Of a stretch of DNA of 36,984 nucleotides, positions 1 through 9,030 are shown piece by piece; position 1 is the first letter of the stretch; each line of letters starts with the position of its first letter. The stretch is taken from NCBI GenBank assembly GCA_028288745.1, contig JAQGHX010000085.1:1-36984 (forward strand). Reading direction: 5' to 3'. The notes beneath the pieces were generated by a model, which made no database searches, was not told where the DNA came from, and saw only the letters and a program-made list of their open reading frames with translations. Source of the DNA: Roseomonas sp. GTDB taxonomy: Bacteria; Pseudomonadota; Alphaproteobacteria; Acetobacterales; Acetobacteraceae. The position numbers and the translations under genes were made by a program.

Positions 1-234
1 CTTCCAGAAAACCTGATGCGATTTTAAAAGAACCACCGAAGCACCGCTCCAGTCCAACCAACCTAGCGGAGACAAACTTTTAAGTCAACCACTATTTTAG
101 CTTTATTTGAAAGGCACTTCGTTTTACTTGCCGCCAACCGGTCACTTGGTGGCGGGGAGCGGTATTTACTCAGCGGAAGGCGCTCCGTCAACACTCCCCC
201 GCAAAGAATCTGCGACATGCCTGAAACCAGTCCG
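1..234. other. Intergenic stretch, no gene seen
   Basis: No convincing coding frame. The first 120 bases are clearly richer in A/T than the rest of the window. An imperfect hairpin (CCGCCA/TGGCGG) lies at about 131-155, but neither strand has a T-run after it, so I do not call a terminator. The stretch is downstream of the minus-strand histidine kinase; what lies to its left is outside the window. Confidence 0.5.
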
Positions 235-1641
235 TCACATGTCGGCGGCCCCTGCCGGCAGCCAGACGCGGAATACCGCCCCCTGCCCTTCCTCGCTCTC
301 GATCACCAGTTGCCCGCGGTGCCGGTTGACGATGTGCTTGACGATCGCGAGCCCCAGCCCGGTGCCGCCCGCCACCCGCGATCGGCCTTTGTCCACGCGG
401 TAGAAGCGTTCCGTCAGGCGCGGGATATGCTCGCGGGCGACGCCGGGCCCGTCATCCGCCACCTCCAGCACCACGCCGGGACGAAGCCCCCCGACGCGCC
501 GCACGGACAGCCGCACCTCGCCGCCCTGGTGGCCGTAGCGCACCGCGTTCTCCAGCAGGTTGCGCAGCACCTGGCCCAGTTGCTCGGCATCCGCGGGCAT
601 GGCCAGTGCCGACTCGTCCATCTCCATATGTAAGTGCACGTCGCGGGTGGCCAGGATGGGGCTCATCGCCTCCGCCTCCAGCCGCGCCAGCTCGGCCAGC
701 TTCACGGTGCCGGTGGGCGCCTGGTGCTCCGACAGCTCGATGCGCGACAGGCCCAGCAGGTCGTCGATCAACCGCCGCATCCGCTCCGACTGCTCGGCCA
801 TGATGCCCAGGAAGCGGCGGCGCGCATCGGCGTCGTCCTCCGCTGGGCCGCGCAGCGTCTCGATGAAGCCGATCAGGCTGGCCAGCGGGGTGCGCAACTC
901 GTGGCTGGCATTGGCGACGAAATCGGCCCGCATCCGCTCCACCGCGCGTTCCCGGGTGCGGTCCACCAGTTGCACCACCAGCCGGCCGCCATCGGCCAGC
1001 GGCGGGTCCAGCGGGATGACCTGCGCCGCCAGCTCACGCGCGATGGGAACGGGCAGCACCAGGTCCACGGTCTGCGCCACGCCCTCGGCCAGGGCACGGT
1101 CCACGGCGCCGGCCAGGGCGGGGTGGCGCAGCAGGGCCCCGATATCGCCCGGCAGCGGCCGCGCATCGGCATCCGGAATACCGAACAGCAGCCGCGCGGC
1201 GCGGTTGGACCGCAGGGGCGCGCGGTCCTCGCCCAGCACCAGCAGCGGGTCGGGCAGGCTTTGCAGAATGGCGGCATCGGCTCGGCGCAGGCGGCCCACC
1301 AGGGCGCTACGCTCGTCCAGGCTGCGGGCCAGCCGGGCGGTCGCGTCCGCGACATCCCGCATCAACGGCAGCATGGGCGGGCCGGGGGGCAGCGGCCCCT
1401 CCCCCTGGCCTTCGGAGGCGCGGCGCAACACGGTGGCCAGCCGCGCCAGGTTGCCCATCCAGACGGCCGAGACCATCACCGCCGCCACGGCGGAGCCCGC
1501 GGCCCCCAACAGCGCCAGCCCCGCCTCCAGCCGCCCCGCGACGCCGAAGGCCAGGAACATCGTCACCGGCGCCCCGCCGACCAGCAAAGCGGCGCCCGCC
1601 ACCCGCCGCAAGGACAGGCCCGGCTTCTCGCCATCCGTCAT
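235..1641 (-). CDS. phoR: PhoR-like sensor histidine kinase
   Basis: Membrane sensor kinase that autophosphorylates on histidine and passes phosphate to a response regulator, probably of the PhoB type. Two hydrophobic segments at about residues 14-34 and 40-62 anchor it with almost no periplasmic loop, as in PhoR. A PAS-like segment follows (about 120-225). The dimerisation/phosphoacceptor box HELRTPLASLIGF has its histidine at residue 247. The C-terminal ATPase carries the N box (NLLENAVRYG), the G1 box (DDGPGV) and the G2 box (GTGLGLAIV). Length (468 aa) fits the family. No PhoB, Pst or PhoU gene is in the window, since the gene runs toward the left edge, so the phosphate role rests on architecture alone; another PhoR-like kinase is possible. 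The ATG is preceded by a G-rich stretch. Confidence 0.85.
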   Translation of the reverse strand: MTDGEKPGLSLRRVAGAALLVGGAPVTMFLAFGVAGRLEAGLALLGAAGSAVAAVMVSAVWMGNLARLATVLRRASEGQGEGPLPPGPPMLPLMRDVADATARLARSLDERSALVGRLRRADAAILQSLPDPLLVLGEDRAPLRSNRAARLLFGIPDADARPLPGDIGALLRHPALAGAVDRALAEGVAQTVDLVLPVPIARELAAQVIPLDPPLADGGRLVVQLVDRTRERAVERMRADFVANASHELRTPLASLIGFIETLRGPAEDDADARRRFLGIMAEQSERMRRLIDDLLGLSRIELSEHQAPTGTVKLAELARLEAEAMSPILATRDVHLHMEMDESALAMPADAEQLGQVLRNLLENAVRYGHQGGEVRLSVRRVGGLRPGVVLEVADDGPGVAREHIPRLTERFYRVDKGRSRVAGGTGLGLAIVKHIVNRHRGQLVIESEEGQGAVFRVWLPAGAADM

Positions 1642-1908
1642 GCCAACCCCGATCCCTCTTCGTCCCTCAGCTTATGGAAGGGGCCAGCCGATCAGCAAAG
1701 CGGTTCCGGCGGCGGCGGTCGCGTGTCGATTCGTGACAGGCGCCTCACAGCGCGCTTGAGAATTCCGGCGGCTGAGGGCGCGTCCGGGATTGTGTGCCTG
1801 CGCGGGGGTGGTGCTGGCCCGATGCAGGGACATCGGGCCAGGCCGCCGGCAAGGCTGGCGCGGAAAAAGACCGCCGCGGCCGACCCGCCAGGTTGCTCAA
1901 ACGGGCTC

Positions 1909-3108
1909 TCAGAAGGCGGCCGTGCCCGGCAGTTCCGCCGGCTGCACCACCTGGCCCTCCAGGCCCGGCACCAGCGCGAAGACCGCCAGCGCCCGCTGCA
2001 CCTGCCCGCCCGGCCCCAGCCGCAGCGCGCCGTCGGCGCCCAGAATCATCTCGCCCACCGGCATCTGCGGCACCATGTCGGGCTGGCCGCGCACCGCGCG
2101 CGCGGCGATGGCCGCCGCGTCATAAGCCACGCCCACGACGCGGGAGGGCTTCGCGCCGAAGGCGGATTCGAAGCGGCTGTCGAACTGCGCACGGGCCGAG
2201 GGGTCGGGCCCCGGATACCAGGCGCCGTTCAGCGCGGCTTCCTGCGCCAGCCCGGCATCCTGCCAGAGCACGGTGCCGGCCAGCTTCAGCGGCGGCGCCA
2301 TGGCGCCACCCGCCACCAGCCCCGCCGCGAACTCGCGCACCCGCGCGCCGCCCTCGCCCAGGATCAGTACATCGGCCGCCGGCGTGCCGTCCTCGGCGGG
2401 CACCAGCTTCGTCGCCACGTCGCGCGCCGCCAGCCCCGGCGCCGCGGTGGCCGGATAGGTCAGGATCAGCGGCGGTGGCAGCCCGAGGTCGGAGGCGGCC
2501 GAGCGCAGCCCCGCCGCCAGCTGCTGCCCGAAGCCACCGGAGGGCGCCGCCAGGGCGAAGCGCTGCGCACCCTGCGCATGGGCCGCTGCAACCAGCCGGC
2601 GCATTTGCTGCGTGGGCGTGATGCCCAGCGGCCAGACCAGCGGCGCCGCCTGGTTCGCGTCATTGGTGAAGGGCAGCATCGGCACGGCGGCCGCGCGCGC
2701 CGGGATGGCCGCCGCCGATGTCTCGGCCGCCGTCAGCGGCCCGACCAATACCCGGGCGCCGGTGGCGATGGCCGCCCGCGCCGCCTCGGCCGCGCCCTGG
2801 GCGGTACCGCCGGTGTCGCGCGGCACGAATTCGAAGCCCGGCGCGCCCTGTTCGAACAGCGCCAGCTGCGCCGCGTTCAGCATCGATTGTCCCAGCGCCG
2901 CGTTGCCCCCGGTCAGCGGCAGCAGCAGCGCGACCTGGGTGCGGGGCGGCGGCGCGGGCGGCAGCAGGGCGCCGGCACCGGGCGCGATGGACCCGAAGCC
3001 GGGACCCGGGGCTTGCTGCGCGCAGGCCGAGAGCGCCACAAGGGCACCCAGGGTTAAGGCCACCCGGCGCGCCGTGCCCGCCGCCCTCGCCGCTGGCGGC
3101 GCGGCCAC
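1909..3108 (-). CDS. LpoA-like lipoprotein, periplasmic binding fold
   Basis: Predicted outer-membrane lipoprotein of the penicillin-binding protein activator (LpoA/YraM C-terminal domain) and type 1 periplasmic binding superfamily. From the chosen GTG start an arginine pair and a hydrophobic stretch lead to a lipobox LSAC, giving the lipidated cysteine at residue 29. The mature part begins VALLLPLTGGNAALGQSM, typical of Leu/Ile/Val-type binding folds, and continues with a GPLTAAETSAA motif and a VVGVAYDAAA segment. The divergent neighbour is rsmI, the usual partner of lpoA-like genes. The frame stays open upstream to 3216, but that would overlap the rsmI start, so the GTG at 3108, 38 bases from rsmI, is preferred. 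A role in peptidoglycan synthase activation is inferred from family and synteny; the fold could also bind a ligand. Confidence 0.8.
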   Translation of the reverse strand: MAAPPAARAAGTARRVALTLGALVALSACAQQAPGPGFGSIAPGAGALLPPAPPPRTQVALLLPLTGGNAALGQSMLNAAQLALFEQGAPGFEFVPRDTGGTAQGAAEAARAAIATGARVLVGPLTAAETSAAAIPARAAAVPMLPFTNDANQAAPLVWPLGITPTQQMRRLVAAAHAQGAQRFALAAPSGGFGQQLAAGLRSAASDLGLPPPLILTYPATAAPGLAARDVATKLVPAEDGTPAADVLILGEGGARVREFAAGLVAGGAMAPPLKLAGTVLWQDAGLAQEAALNGAWYPGPDPSARAQFDSRFESAFGAKPSRVVGVAYDAAAIAARAVRGQPDMVPQMPVGEMILGADGALRLGPGGQVQRALAVFALVPGLEGQVVQPAELPGTAAF

Positions 3109-3146
3109 GGGGGCCGGCCCCGCGGTCCTCAATGGAGTAGCGTGAG

Positions 3147-4118
3147 ATGCAACAGGACGAGCCCCGACAGGACCAACCACCGACCACGGAAACTGCAACG
3201 GAATTCTCCCCTCCACCGGGCGGGGAGCCCGGCTTGAAAGCCCAAGTCGATATCCAGCCGGGCCATGACGCGCCCGGCCTTATCCTGGTCTCGACACCGA
3301 TCGGCAACCTCGGCGACCTGACCCCCCGCGCCCTGGCCACCCTCAGGGCGGCCGATGCGGTGCTGTGCGAGGATACCAGAGTTACCGCGCCCATGCTGAC
3401 CCGTCATGGCGTTTCCGTCCCGCTGGTTCCGCTGCACGACCACAACGAGGACCAGGCCACCCCCCGCCTGCTGGCGCGGATGGCACGCGGTGAACGCCTC
3501 GCGCTGGTTTCGGATGCAGGCACGCCGCTGATGAGCGACCCGGGCTATCGCCTGGTGCGGGCGGCCATCGCCGCCGGCGTCACCATCTCCGCCGTGCCGG
3601 GGCCCAATGCGGCGGTGATGGCGCTGACCCTATCGGGCCTGCCGCCGCATCCCTTCCTGTTCATGGGCTTCCTGGCCCCCCGCGCCGCCGCCCGCGCGGC
3701 CGAGCTGGCCAGGATCCGCGCCGCCGAACGCGCCGGGCTCTCGGCCACCCTGGTCTTCTACGAGGCCCCCCACCGGCTGGCCGAGACCCTGGCGGCCCTG
3801 GCCGAGGCGCTCGGCCCCCGCCCGGCCGCCGTGACGCGCGAACTGACCAAGCGGTTCGAGGAAGTGCGGCGCGGCCCGCTGCCGGAACTCGCCGCGCATT
3901 ACGCCACCCACGCGGCACGCGGCGAGATCGCCCTGGTGGTGGGGCCGCCGGAAGACGAGGCCCCCGCCGGGGAAGTGGAACTCGACACCCGCCTGCGCGC
4001 GGCGCTCGCCACCGGCGATAGTCTGCGCGACGCGGCGGCGCTGGTGGCTGCCGCCACCGGCCTGCCGCGCAAGCAGGTCTATGCGCGGGCATTGGAATTG
4101 CGGGAGGAGGAAGGCTGA
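3147..4118 (+). CDS. rsmI: 16S rRNA (cytidine1402-2'-O)-methyltransferase RsmI
   Basis: SAM-dependent tetrapyrrole-methylase-fold enzyme that 2'-O-methylates C1402 in the decoding centre of 16S rRNA. Family signatures are in order: LILVSTPIGNLGDLTPRAL, VLCEDTR, SDAGTPLMSDPG (SAM loop), GPNAAVMALTLSGLP, and the C-terminal LVVGPPE. It has a non-conserved N-terminal extension of about 45 residues before the core. The ATG has a GGAG at 3134-3137, 9 bases upstream, and no better start lies closer to the core. The usual downstream partner yraN is absent. Divergent from the LpoA-like gene, a common arrangement. Confidence 0.95.
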   Translation: MQQDEPRQDQPPTTETATEFSPPPGGEPGLKAQVDIQPGHDAPGLILVSTPIGNLGDLTPRALATLRAADAVLCEDTRVTAPMLTRHGVSVPLVPLHDHNEDQATPRLLARMARGERLALVSDAGTPLMSDPGYRLVRAAIAAGVTISAVPGPNAAVMALTLSGLPPHPFLFMGFLAPRAAARAAELARIRAAERAGLSATLVFYEAPHRLAETLAALAEALGPRPAAVTRELTKRFEEVRRGPLPELAAHYATHAARGEIALVVGPPEDEAPAGEVELDTRLRAALATGDSLRDAAALVAAATGLPRKQVYARALELREEEG

Positions 4119-4233
4119 GGGGCGCGAAGCGGGCATTCCACCGCGCCCGCTCCGGCCGCGGCCCGCCGGAGGTTTGAAGGCACCGCCCCCGGCAGCGGAT
4201 GCGCAGGCGGTCCTCCGGGCGGCTCGCGCAGCC

Positions 4234-4253
4234 CCTGGCCTGAAAGGGCCAGG
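4234..4253 (+). terminator. Hairpin after rsmI, possible terminator
   Basis: Perfect 7-bp stem CCTGGCC/GGCCAGG with a six-base loop, 115 bases after the rsmI stop and before the glycosyltransferase. No T-run follows, so it is at best a weak or Rho-assisted terminator. Confidence 0.35.
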
Positions 4254-4373
4254 AACGCTTCCCCCGGCGGGCCGCGATGGCGCGAGCGGGGCCATTCCGG
4301 CCGGGCTGTCGCCTTGCCACCGCCCCGCCCCCGCTTTACCCAGGCCACAGCACGCCAAGGAGCAGCCCGGGGC

Positions 4374-5492
4374 ATGGACACGACGCCGCGCGCGATCGGG
4401 ACGCCGATCGTCATCTTTTCCTTCGATCGCCCGCAATACCTGCGCCGCTTCTGCGAATCGCTGAAGGCGCAGCAGGGCGTCATGCTGGACGAGAGCCGCA
4501 TCTTCCTGCTGCAGGACGGTGCCGTCTCCCCCCGCACCGGCGTCCGCTACGCGGAGGACGCGGCGGTGGCCCAGAGCATCGCCGCCTTCCGCGAGATCTT
4601 CCCCCAGGGGCAGGTGCTGGCGAGCCCCGATAACCTGGGCATCGCCTTCAACATCCGCCGGGGCGAGGCGCTGGCCTTCGAGACGCTGGATGCCGAGCTG
4701 GGCTATTTCTTCGAGGACGACCTGGAACTCGGCCCCGCCTACCTGCTGATGATGGAGCGGCTGCGCGACGCGCTGGCCGAGCGCCGGGAGGTCGGTTACT
4801 TCGCTGTCTATGGCGAGCACCGCTCGAAGAGCAACCCGGACGCGCCGCGGCTGGTGGGGCTCGACCACCACTGGGGCTTCGCCCTGCGGCGGGATGCCTG
4901 GCGCCGCATCGGCGAATGGCTGGCGCCGTATTTCGAGATCCTGGGGCGCATGGACTACGCCCACCGCAACCACCTCGCCATCTACCAATTCCTGCAAGGG
5001 CAGGAGATGGCGATCGACCGCTCATCCCAGGACGCGCTGAAGGCGGTGGCCGCCGCGCGGCTCGGCATTGTGCGCGTCATGACCGATGTCTGCTTCGGCC
5101 GCTATATCGGTGAGAAAGGCGCCTCCTTCAACGAGGCCCGCTTCCGGGAACTGGGCTACGACCGCACCGACATGGTCGGGCGCACCGACATCGCCCTGCC
5201 CGCACTGTCGCGGGACCGCGCCCAGGCGATCCTGGCGGGGCAGCAGGAACGCTTCCGCACCTTCCGCCAGCGTGACTTCGACGGCTTCCTCTCCCGCTAC
5301 GCCCTGCGGCACTGGGACCCGGACCGCGCGCCGCGCCGCGACGACGTGGACGGGCTGTTCCGCCTGCTGCTGGACCGCCTGCCGGAAGGCGAGCACATCT
5401 ACCGGCAATATGCCGGGCAGGGCACGTTGCGGGAACTGCGCGCCGTGATCTTCAACAGCCGCGAGTTCCGCAGCCGCAGCGGGCGCCGCTGA
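4374..5492 (+). CDS. Glycosyltransferase (GT-A like) with C-terminal DUF4214-like tail
   Basis: 372-residue cytosolic protein, probably a nucleotide-sugar glycosyltransferase. The N-terminal half has a GT-A look: PIVIFSFDRPQYLRRFCESL (about 11-30), LLQDGA (45-50), SPDNLGIAFNIRRG (84-97) and an acidic EDDLE (114-118) in the place of the metal-binding DxD. It resembles proteins of the GNT-I/GT2 kind. The last 50 residues (VDGLFRLLLDRLPEG, then LRELRAVIFNSREFRS) resemble one DUF4214 repeat, a module otherwise found in large secreted proteins and some glycosyltransferases. Start chosen at the ATG preceded by AAGGAG at 4357-4362, 11 bases away. Monocistronic, convergent with hemW. Acceptor and donor cannot be told. 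Confidence 0.7.
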   Translation: MDTTPRAIGTPIVIFSFDRPQYLRRFCESLKAQQGVMLDESRIFLLQDGAVSPRTGVRYAEDAAVAQSIAAFREIFPQGQVLASPDNLGIAFNIRRGEALAFETLDAELGYFFEDDLELGPAYLLMMERLRDALAERREVGYFAVYGEHRSKSNPDAPRLVGLDHHWGFALRRDAWRRIGEWLAPYFEILGRMDYAHRNHLAIYQFLQGQEMAIDRSSQDALKAVAAARLGIVRVMTDVCFGRYIGEKGASFNEARFRELGYDRTDMVGRTDIALPALSRDRAQAILAGQQERFRTFRQRDFDGFLSRYALRHWDPDRAPRRDDVDGLFRLLLDRLPEGEHIYRQYAGQGTLRELRAVIFNSREFRSRSGRR

Positions 5493-5537
5493 GGCGCCGG
5501 GCAACGGCGGGCCCAGGCCAGCGCCGGACCGGCCGGT

Positions 5538-6710
5538 TCAGCGCAGCAGCACGGGCAGCATCAGGTCCAGCCGGATGCGTCCTTCCCAGGTTGCCACCAG
5601 CCGCCCCCCGGGGGACCATTCCAGGTAGCCCTCGTCCAGGCAGGCGGCCAGCATGGCGGGGTCCAGCGCATCGGCCAGCGCCACGCCGGTGCGGCGTTGC
5701 AGGCGGGCGGGGTCGATACCCTCAGCCAGCCGCAGCCCCATCAGCAGGGCCTCGCGGGCGCGGTCGCGGGCGCTGAGGCTTTCCTCATGCGTCACGGCGT
5801 GGCCATCGGCCTCGACCCTGGCCAGCCAGGCCTCCGGGCCGCGATGGCGGCGGGCGGCCAGCAGATCCCCGCCCAGCAGCAGCCGCTGGTGCGCGCCGGC
5901 ACCGATGCCGATGTAGTCGCCGTACCGCCAGTAGGCCAGGTTGTGCCGGCTCTCCGCGCCCGGCCTGGCGTAGTTCGAGACCTCGTAGGGCGCGAGGCCG
6001 AAGCGCGCGGCTTCCTCGCCGGTGGCGAAGTACAGCTCGGCGGCGTCGTCATCCGCCGGCAGGGCGAAGGCGCCGCGCGCGTGCTCGGTGGCGAAGCGCG
6101 TGCCGGGCTCGATGGTCAACTGGTAGAGCGAGAGGTGATCGGCCGCCAGCGCCAGGGCACGCTTCAGCTCAGCCCGCCATTCCGGCAGCTGCTGCCCTGG
6201 CCGGGCGTAGATCAAGTCGAAGGACAGGCGCGGGAACAGCGCCCGCGCCACCTCCAGCGCCGCGATGGCCTGCCCGGCGCTGTGCCTGCGGCCGAGGAAG
6301 CCCAGCGAGGCATCGTCCAGCGCCTGCACGCCGAGGCTGGCGCGGTTCACTCCCGCCGCGCGGAACTCGGCCAGCTTCGCGGCCTCCACGCTGGTGGGGT
6401 TGGCCTCCAGCGTGATCTCGATATCCGGCATGGGGTCGAACAACCGGCCGGCATCGGCGATGATGTCGGCCACCACCTGGGGCGGCATCAGGCTGGGGGT
6501 GCCGCCGCCGAAGAAAATCGAGGCCAGCGGCCTGCGGGTGCCGGGCGCGTCGGCCTCGATCCGCGCGGCCTCGCGCGCCAGTTCGCGGCGCAGGGCGGCG
6601 CCGAAGCGGGCGGTATCCACGCTCTCGCGCACATGACTGTTGAAGTCGCAATACGGGCACTTGGCGGCGCAGAAGGGCCAATGCACGTAAAGGGCGAGGG
6701 GTTCGGTCAT
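5538..6710 (-). CDS. hemW: HemW, radical SAM heme chaperone
   Basis: Radical SAM protein of the oxygen-independent coproporphyrinogen oxidase family. The cluster motif C-x3-C-x2-C is at residues 14, 18 and 21 (HWPFCAAKCPYCDFNSH); a glycine-rich FFGGGTPSLM, ITLEANPT, NRASLGVQ and FDLIYARPGQ follow in the family's order. The fourth cysteine that HemN proteins use (CxxxCxxCxC) is replaced by Phe (CDF), which is typical of HemW, so it is probably a heme-trafficking protein rather than the HemN oxidase. 390 aa is normal. It usually follows rdgB, which is not here; it lies downstream of the xre regulator on the same strand, after a 152-base gap. Confidence 0.93.
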   Translation of the reverse strand: MTEPLALYVHWPFCAAKCPYCDFNSHVRESVDTARFGAALRRELAREAARIEADAPGTRRPLASIFFGGGTPSLMPPQVVADIIADAGRLFDPMPDIEITLEANPTSVEAAKLAEFRAAGVNRASLGVQALDDASLGFLGRRHSAGQAIAALEVARALFPRLSFDLIYARPGQQLPEWRAELKRALALAADHLSLYQLTIEPGTRFATEHARGAFALPADDDAAELYFATGEEAARFGLAPYEVSNYARPGAESRHNLAYWRYGDYIGIGAGAHQRLLLGGDLLAARRHRGPEAWLARVEADGHAVTHEESLSARDRAREALLMGLRLAEGIDPARLQRRTGVALADALDPAMLAACLDEGYLEWSPGGRLVATWEGRIRLDLMLPVLLR

Positions 6711-6862
6711 GCTGGCCGGGATATGCGCATGCGCGGCCGCGAAGTCGAGCGGCGCGAAGGCTCCGGCCCCGCGCGTGGCCGGGGCTTGCCCTGCGCTACG
6801 GGACGGTCAGGTTATGGGCCAGTCAGGCTACGTGTCTGTCAGGCGCACCGGCCCGGCATGGC

Positions 6863-7321
6863 CTACTCGGCCGGCGCCAGGCTCTTGATCAGCTCGAACA
6901 CCCGTTTGCGCACGGCGGGCTCGCCGATGCGGTAATAGGCGCGCACCAGTTCCAGCGTCTCGCGCCGGTGCAGGGTGTCGTCCTCGAAGCCTTCCTGCTG
7001 CTCCGCGAAGCCGCCCATGCGCGGCCGGGTCATGCCGCCGCCGTTGCCGGGGACGCCTGGCATGTCATCGAAGAAGAAGCCGATCGGCACATCCAGCACG
7101 CGCGAGAGGTCGAACAGCCGGCTGGCGCCGATCCGGTTCACGCCGCGTTCGTATTTCTGCACCTGCTGGAAGGTCAGGCCGAGAGCCTCACCGAGCTTTT
7201 CCTGGCTCAGCCCGAGCAAGGTCCGGCGCAGCCGCACCCGGCTGCCGACATGGGTGTCGATCGGGCTGGGCCGGTGTTCTTTCTCGGTGCGCTCGGCGAC
7301 CTCGGCATTAGCCATTCTCAT
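6863..7321 (-). CDS. XRE/Cro-CI family transcriptional regulator
   Basis: 152-residue DNA-binding protein. A helix-turn-helix of the Cro/CI class occupies about residues 26-80: VGSRVRLRRTLLGLSQEKLG then LTFQQVQKYERGVNRIGASR, followed by LDVPIGFFFDD. This is the conserved alphaproteobacterial regulator that sits next to lnt and usually before metK. The middle is glycine/methionine rich and the C-terminus (TLELVRAYYRIGEP...RVFELIKSLA) forms the short helical tail of this group. Targets are unknown. AAAGGTGA just precedes the ATG at 7321; an in-frame ATG at 7315 is equally possible. A candidate promoter lies 60-90 bases upstream. Confidence 0.88.
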   Translation of the reverse strand: MRMANAEVAERTEKEHRPSPIDTHVGSRVRLRRTLLGLSQEKLGEALGLTFQQVQKYERGVNRIGASRLFDLSRVLDVPIGFFFDDMPGVPGNGGGMTRPRMGGFAEQQEGFEDDTLHRRETLELVRAYYRIGEPAVRKRVFELIKSLAPAE

Positions 7322-7382
7322 TCACCTTTCGGTCGATCGGGGTCGCGCGAGGCAACGGATCAGGCGTCCTGACTTAGGCCAA

Positions 7383-7411
7383 CACTTAGGCAGATGGAAA
7401 CAATGCGTCAA
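7383..7411 (-). promoter_or_regulatory. Candidate sigma-70 promoter for the xre gene
   Basis: On the minus strand TTGACG (7411-7406) and TAAGTG (7388-7383) are separated by exactly 17 bases in a locally A/T-rich gap between lnt and the xre gene. The -35 is a 5/6 match, the -10 only 3/6. It would let the regulator be made independently of lnt. Confidence 0.35.
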
Positions 7412-7445
7412 CTCTTTCGAGAATTTATCAAAAAAGACACACGCA

Positions 7446-8966
7446 TCACCGGCCGCGATTCCGGCTGCCCCAGGCCCCGCCCAGCAGCGCCGCAGCGGCG
7501 AGAAGCCCTGGCACCCCAAGGCCGAACCGGGAGAATGGGGTCGGCGGCAGCGCGGCGGGCAGGGCCGAGACGACGGAACCCATCTGGCCGAGCGCCAACT
7601 CTGCTGCAACCCTTCCGTGTGCATCGAACACCGCGGATACACCGGTTTGCGCCGCCCGCGCCAAAGGTAGTCCTTCCTCCACCGCGCGCAACCGCGCGGC
7701 GGCCAGATGCTGGAAGGGGCCGGCCGAGTAGCCGAACCAGGCATCATTGGTGATGTTCAGCAGCCATTGCGGCCGGGTGGCCGGCACCACGGCGCCGGGG
7801 AAGATGACCTCGTAGCAGATCAAGGGGCTGAAGGCGGGCAGGCCGGGCACCGTCATCGCCACCGCGCCGGGGCCGCCGGAGAAATCCAGCCCCCCCTGCA
7901 CCATCCGGATCGGCACCAGTCCGCGCAACGGCATGTATTCGCCGAAGGGAACCAGGTGCGCCTTGTCGTAGGTGCCGAGCAGCGATGCGTCCGGCCCTAT
8001 GGCGGAGAGGCTGTTGAACACCTGCCGCGCCCGCCCGTCCGGGGCCCATTCGGCCCGCACCGAGCCGGCCAGCAGCACCCCGCCGGGCGGCAGCGTCCCG
8101 GCGGCATAGCGGCGGGCATCCTGGTCGTTGGGCAGCAGGAAGGGGCATGCGGTCTCCGGCCAGATCACCGCCAGCGGAACGCCGGCTGGGGCGGTGGCCA
8201 CGCCCTCCCGCGTCAGGTCCAGATAACGGCGGAAGATCGGCCAGCGCATGTCCTCGCGCCACTTGGCCTCCTGCTGCACATTGCCCTGCACCAGCAGCAG
8301 GTTGACCCCCGGCGGCGCGGGCTCGGGCTGGGCCAGTCGCCAGGCGCCGAGGCCGCCCAGCGCCAGCAGGGCCACCGCGCCCCCCGCCAGCGCCCGCCGC
8401 CCTAGCGCCGGCAGCCCGGCCAGCAGCATCGTCGCCAGCGAGAGTCCGTGCACCCCCACCAGCGCCGCGCCCTGCAACGGCAGCGCGTCGAAGGCCCAGA
8501 CGGTGCCGGTCAGGTTCCAGGGGAAGCCGGTGAAGAGAAAGCCGCGCAGCAGTTCCATCGCCACCCAGGCACCGGCCAGCGCCAGCCAGCGCGGCCAGCC
8601 CGGCGCCGCGAACCAGGCAATGATGGCCGCCAGCGCGATGTAGATGGCCAGCGGCACCGCCAGCGCCGGCACCGCGATGGGCACCAGCCAGCCCCAGCGC
8701 CAGGGGTCCGTCAGCAGGGCATGGCTGATCCAGTAGAGCCCCGCGACATGGTGCCCCATGCCCCAGGCCAGCCCCAGCGCACCCGCGCGTTTCCAGCTTC
8801 CCGCGCTGTCCAGCAAGGCCAGCAGGCCGGGAATGGCCAACAACAGCACCGGCACCACAAAGAGCGGAGGCAGCGCGAGGGCCCCCAGGACCCCCAGGCC
8901 GAAAGCGGCGAAGACCGCATGTCGGCCAGTCAGGCGCCGCAGCGCCGGCAGAATGGAAAACGTCAC
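7446..8966 (-). CDS. lnt: Apolipoprotein N-acyltransferase
   Basis: Inner-membrane enzyme that adds the third acyl chain to lipoproteins. Several transmembrane helices fill residues 1-210; a nitrilase-like periplasmic domain follows from about 221 (VNLLLVQGNVQQEAKW). The catalytic triad is visible: Glu271 in WPETACP, Lys335 in YDKAHLVPFGEYMP and Cys384 in LICYEVIFP. 506 aa is normal. The start is GTG; no clear ribosome-binding site precedes it. It follows corC on the same strand, but about 300 bases holding repeat copy A separate them, so the usual tight corC-lnt coupling is broken here. Confidence 0.95.
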   Translation of the reverse strand: MTFSILPALRRLTGRHAVFAAFGLGVLGALALPPLFVVPVLLLAIPGLLALLDSAGSWKRAGALGLAWGMGHHVAGLYWISHALLTDPWRWGWLVPIAVPALAVPLAIYIALAAIIAWFAAPGWPRWLALAGAWVAMELLRGFLFTGFPWNLTGTVWAFDALPLQGAALVGVHGLSLATMLLAGLPALGRRALAGGAVALLALGGLGAWRLAQPEPAPPGVNLLLVQGNVQQEAKWREDMRWPIFRRYLDLTREGVATAPAGVPLAVIWPETACPFLLPNDQDARRYAAGTLPPGGVLLAGSVRAEWAPDGRARQVFNSLSAIGPDASLLGTYDKAHLVPFGEYMPLRGLVPIRMVQGGLDFSGGPGAVAMTVPGLPAFSPLICYEVIFPGAVVPATRPQWLLNITNDAWFGYSAGPFQHLAAARLRAVEEGLPLARAAQTGVSAVFDAHGRVAAELALGQMGSVVSALPAALPPTPFSRFGLGVPGLLAAAALLGGAWGSRNRGR

Positions 8967-9030
8967 GGGATGAGGGGTTCCGCTGCTGGAAGGGCAACCT
9001 TGATGGGGCGGAAGGTGCCGGGCGGCAAGG

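Noticed and set aside
1733-1739. GTGACAG (CTGTCAC on the minus strand) upstream of the PhoR-like gene, like half a PHO box
   Set aside because: The second 7-base repeat at the required 11-base spacing does not match CTGTCAT, so a PhoB site is not supported.
634-3057. Very long open frame on the plus strand across the kinase and LpoA-like genes
   Set aside because: It is antisense to two clear genes; open antisense frames are expected at this GC content, and its composition (Gln/Arg/His rich) is not protein-like.
7430-7450. T-run (CTTTTTT on the minus strand) after lnt as a Rho-independent terminator
   Set aside because: The nearest G/C stem is separated from the T-run by a dozen bases, so it does not form a proper terminator.
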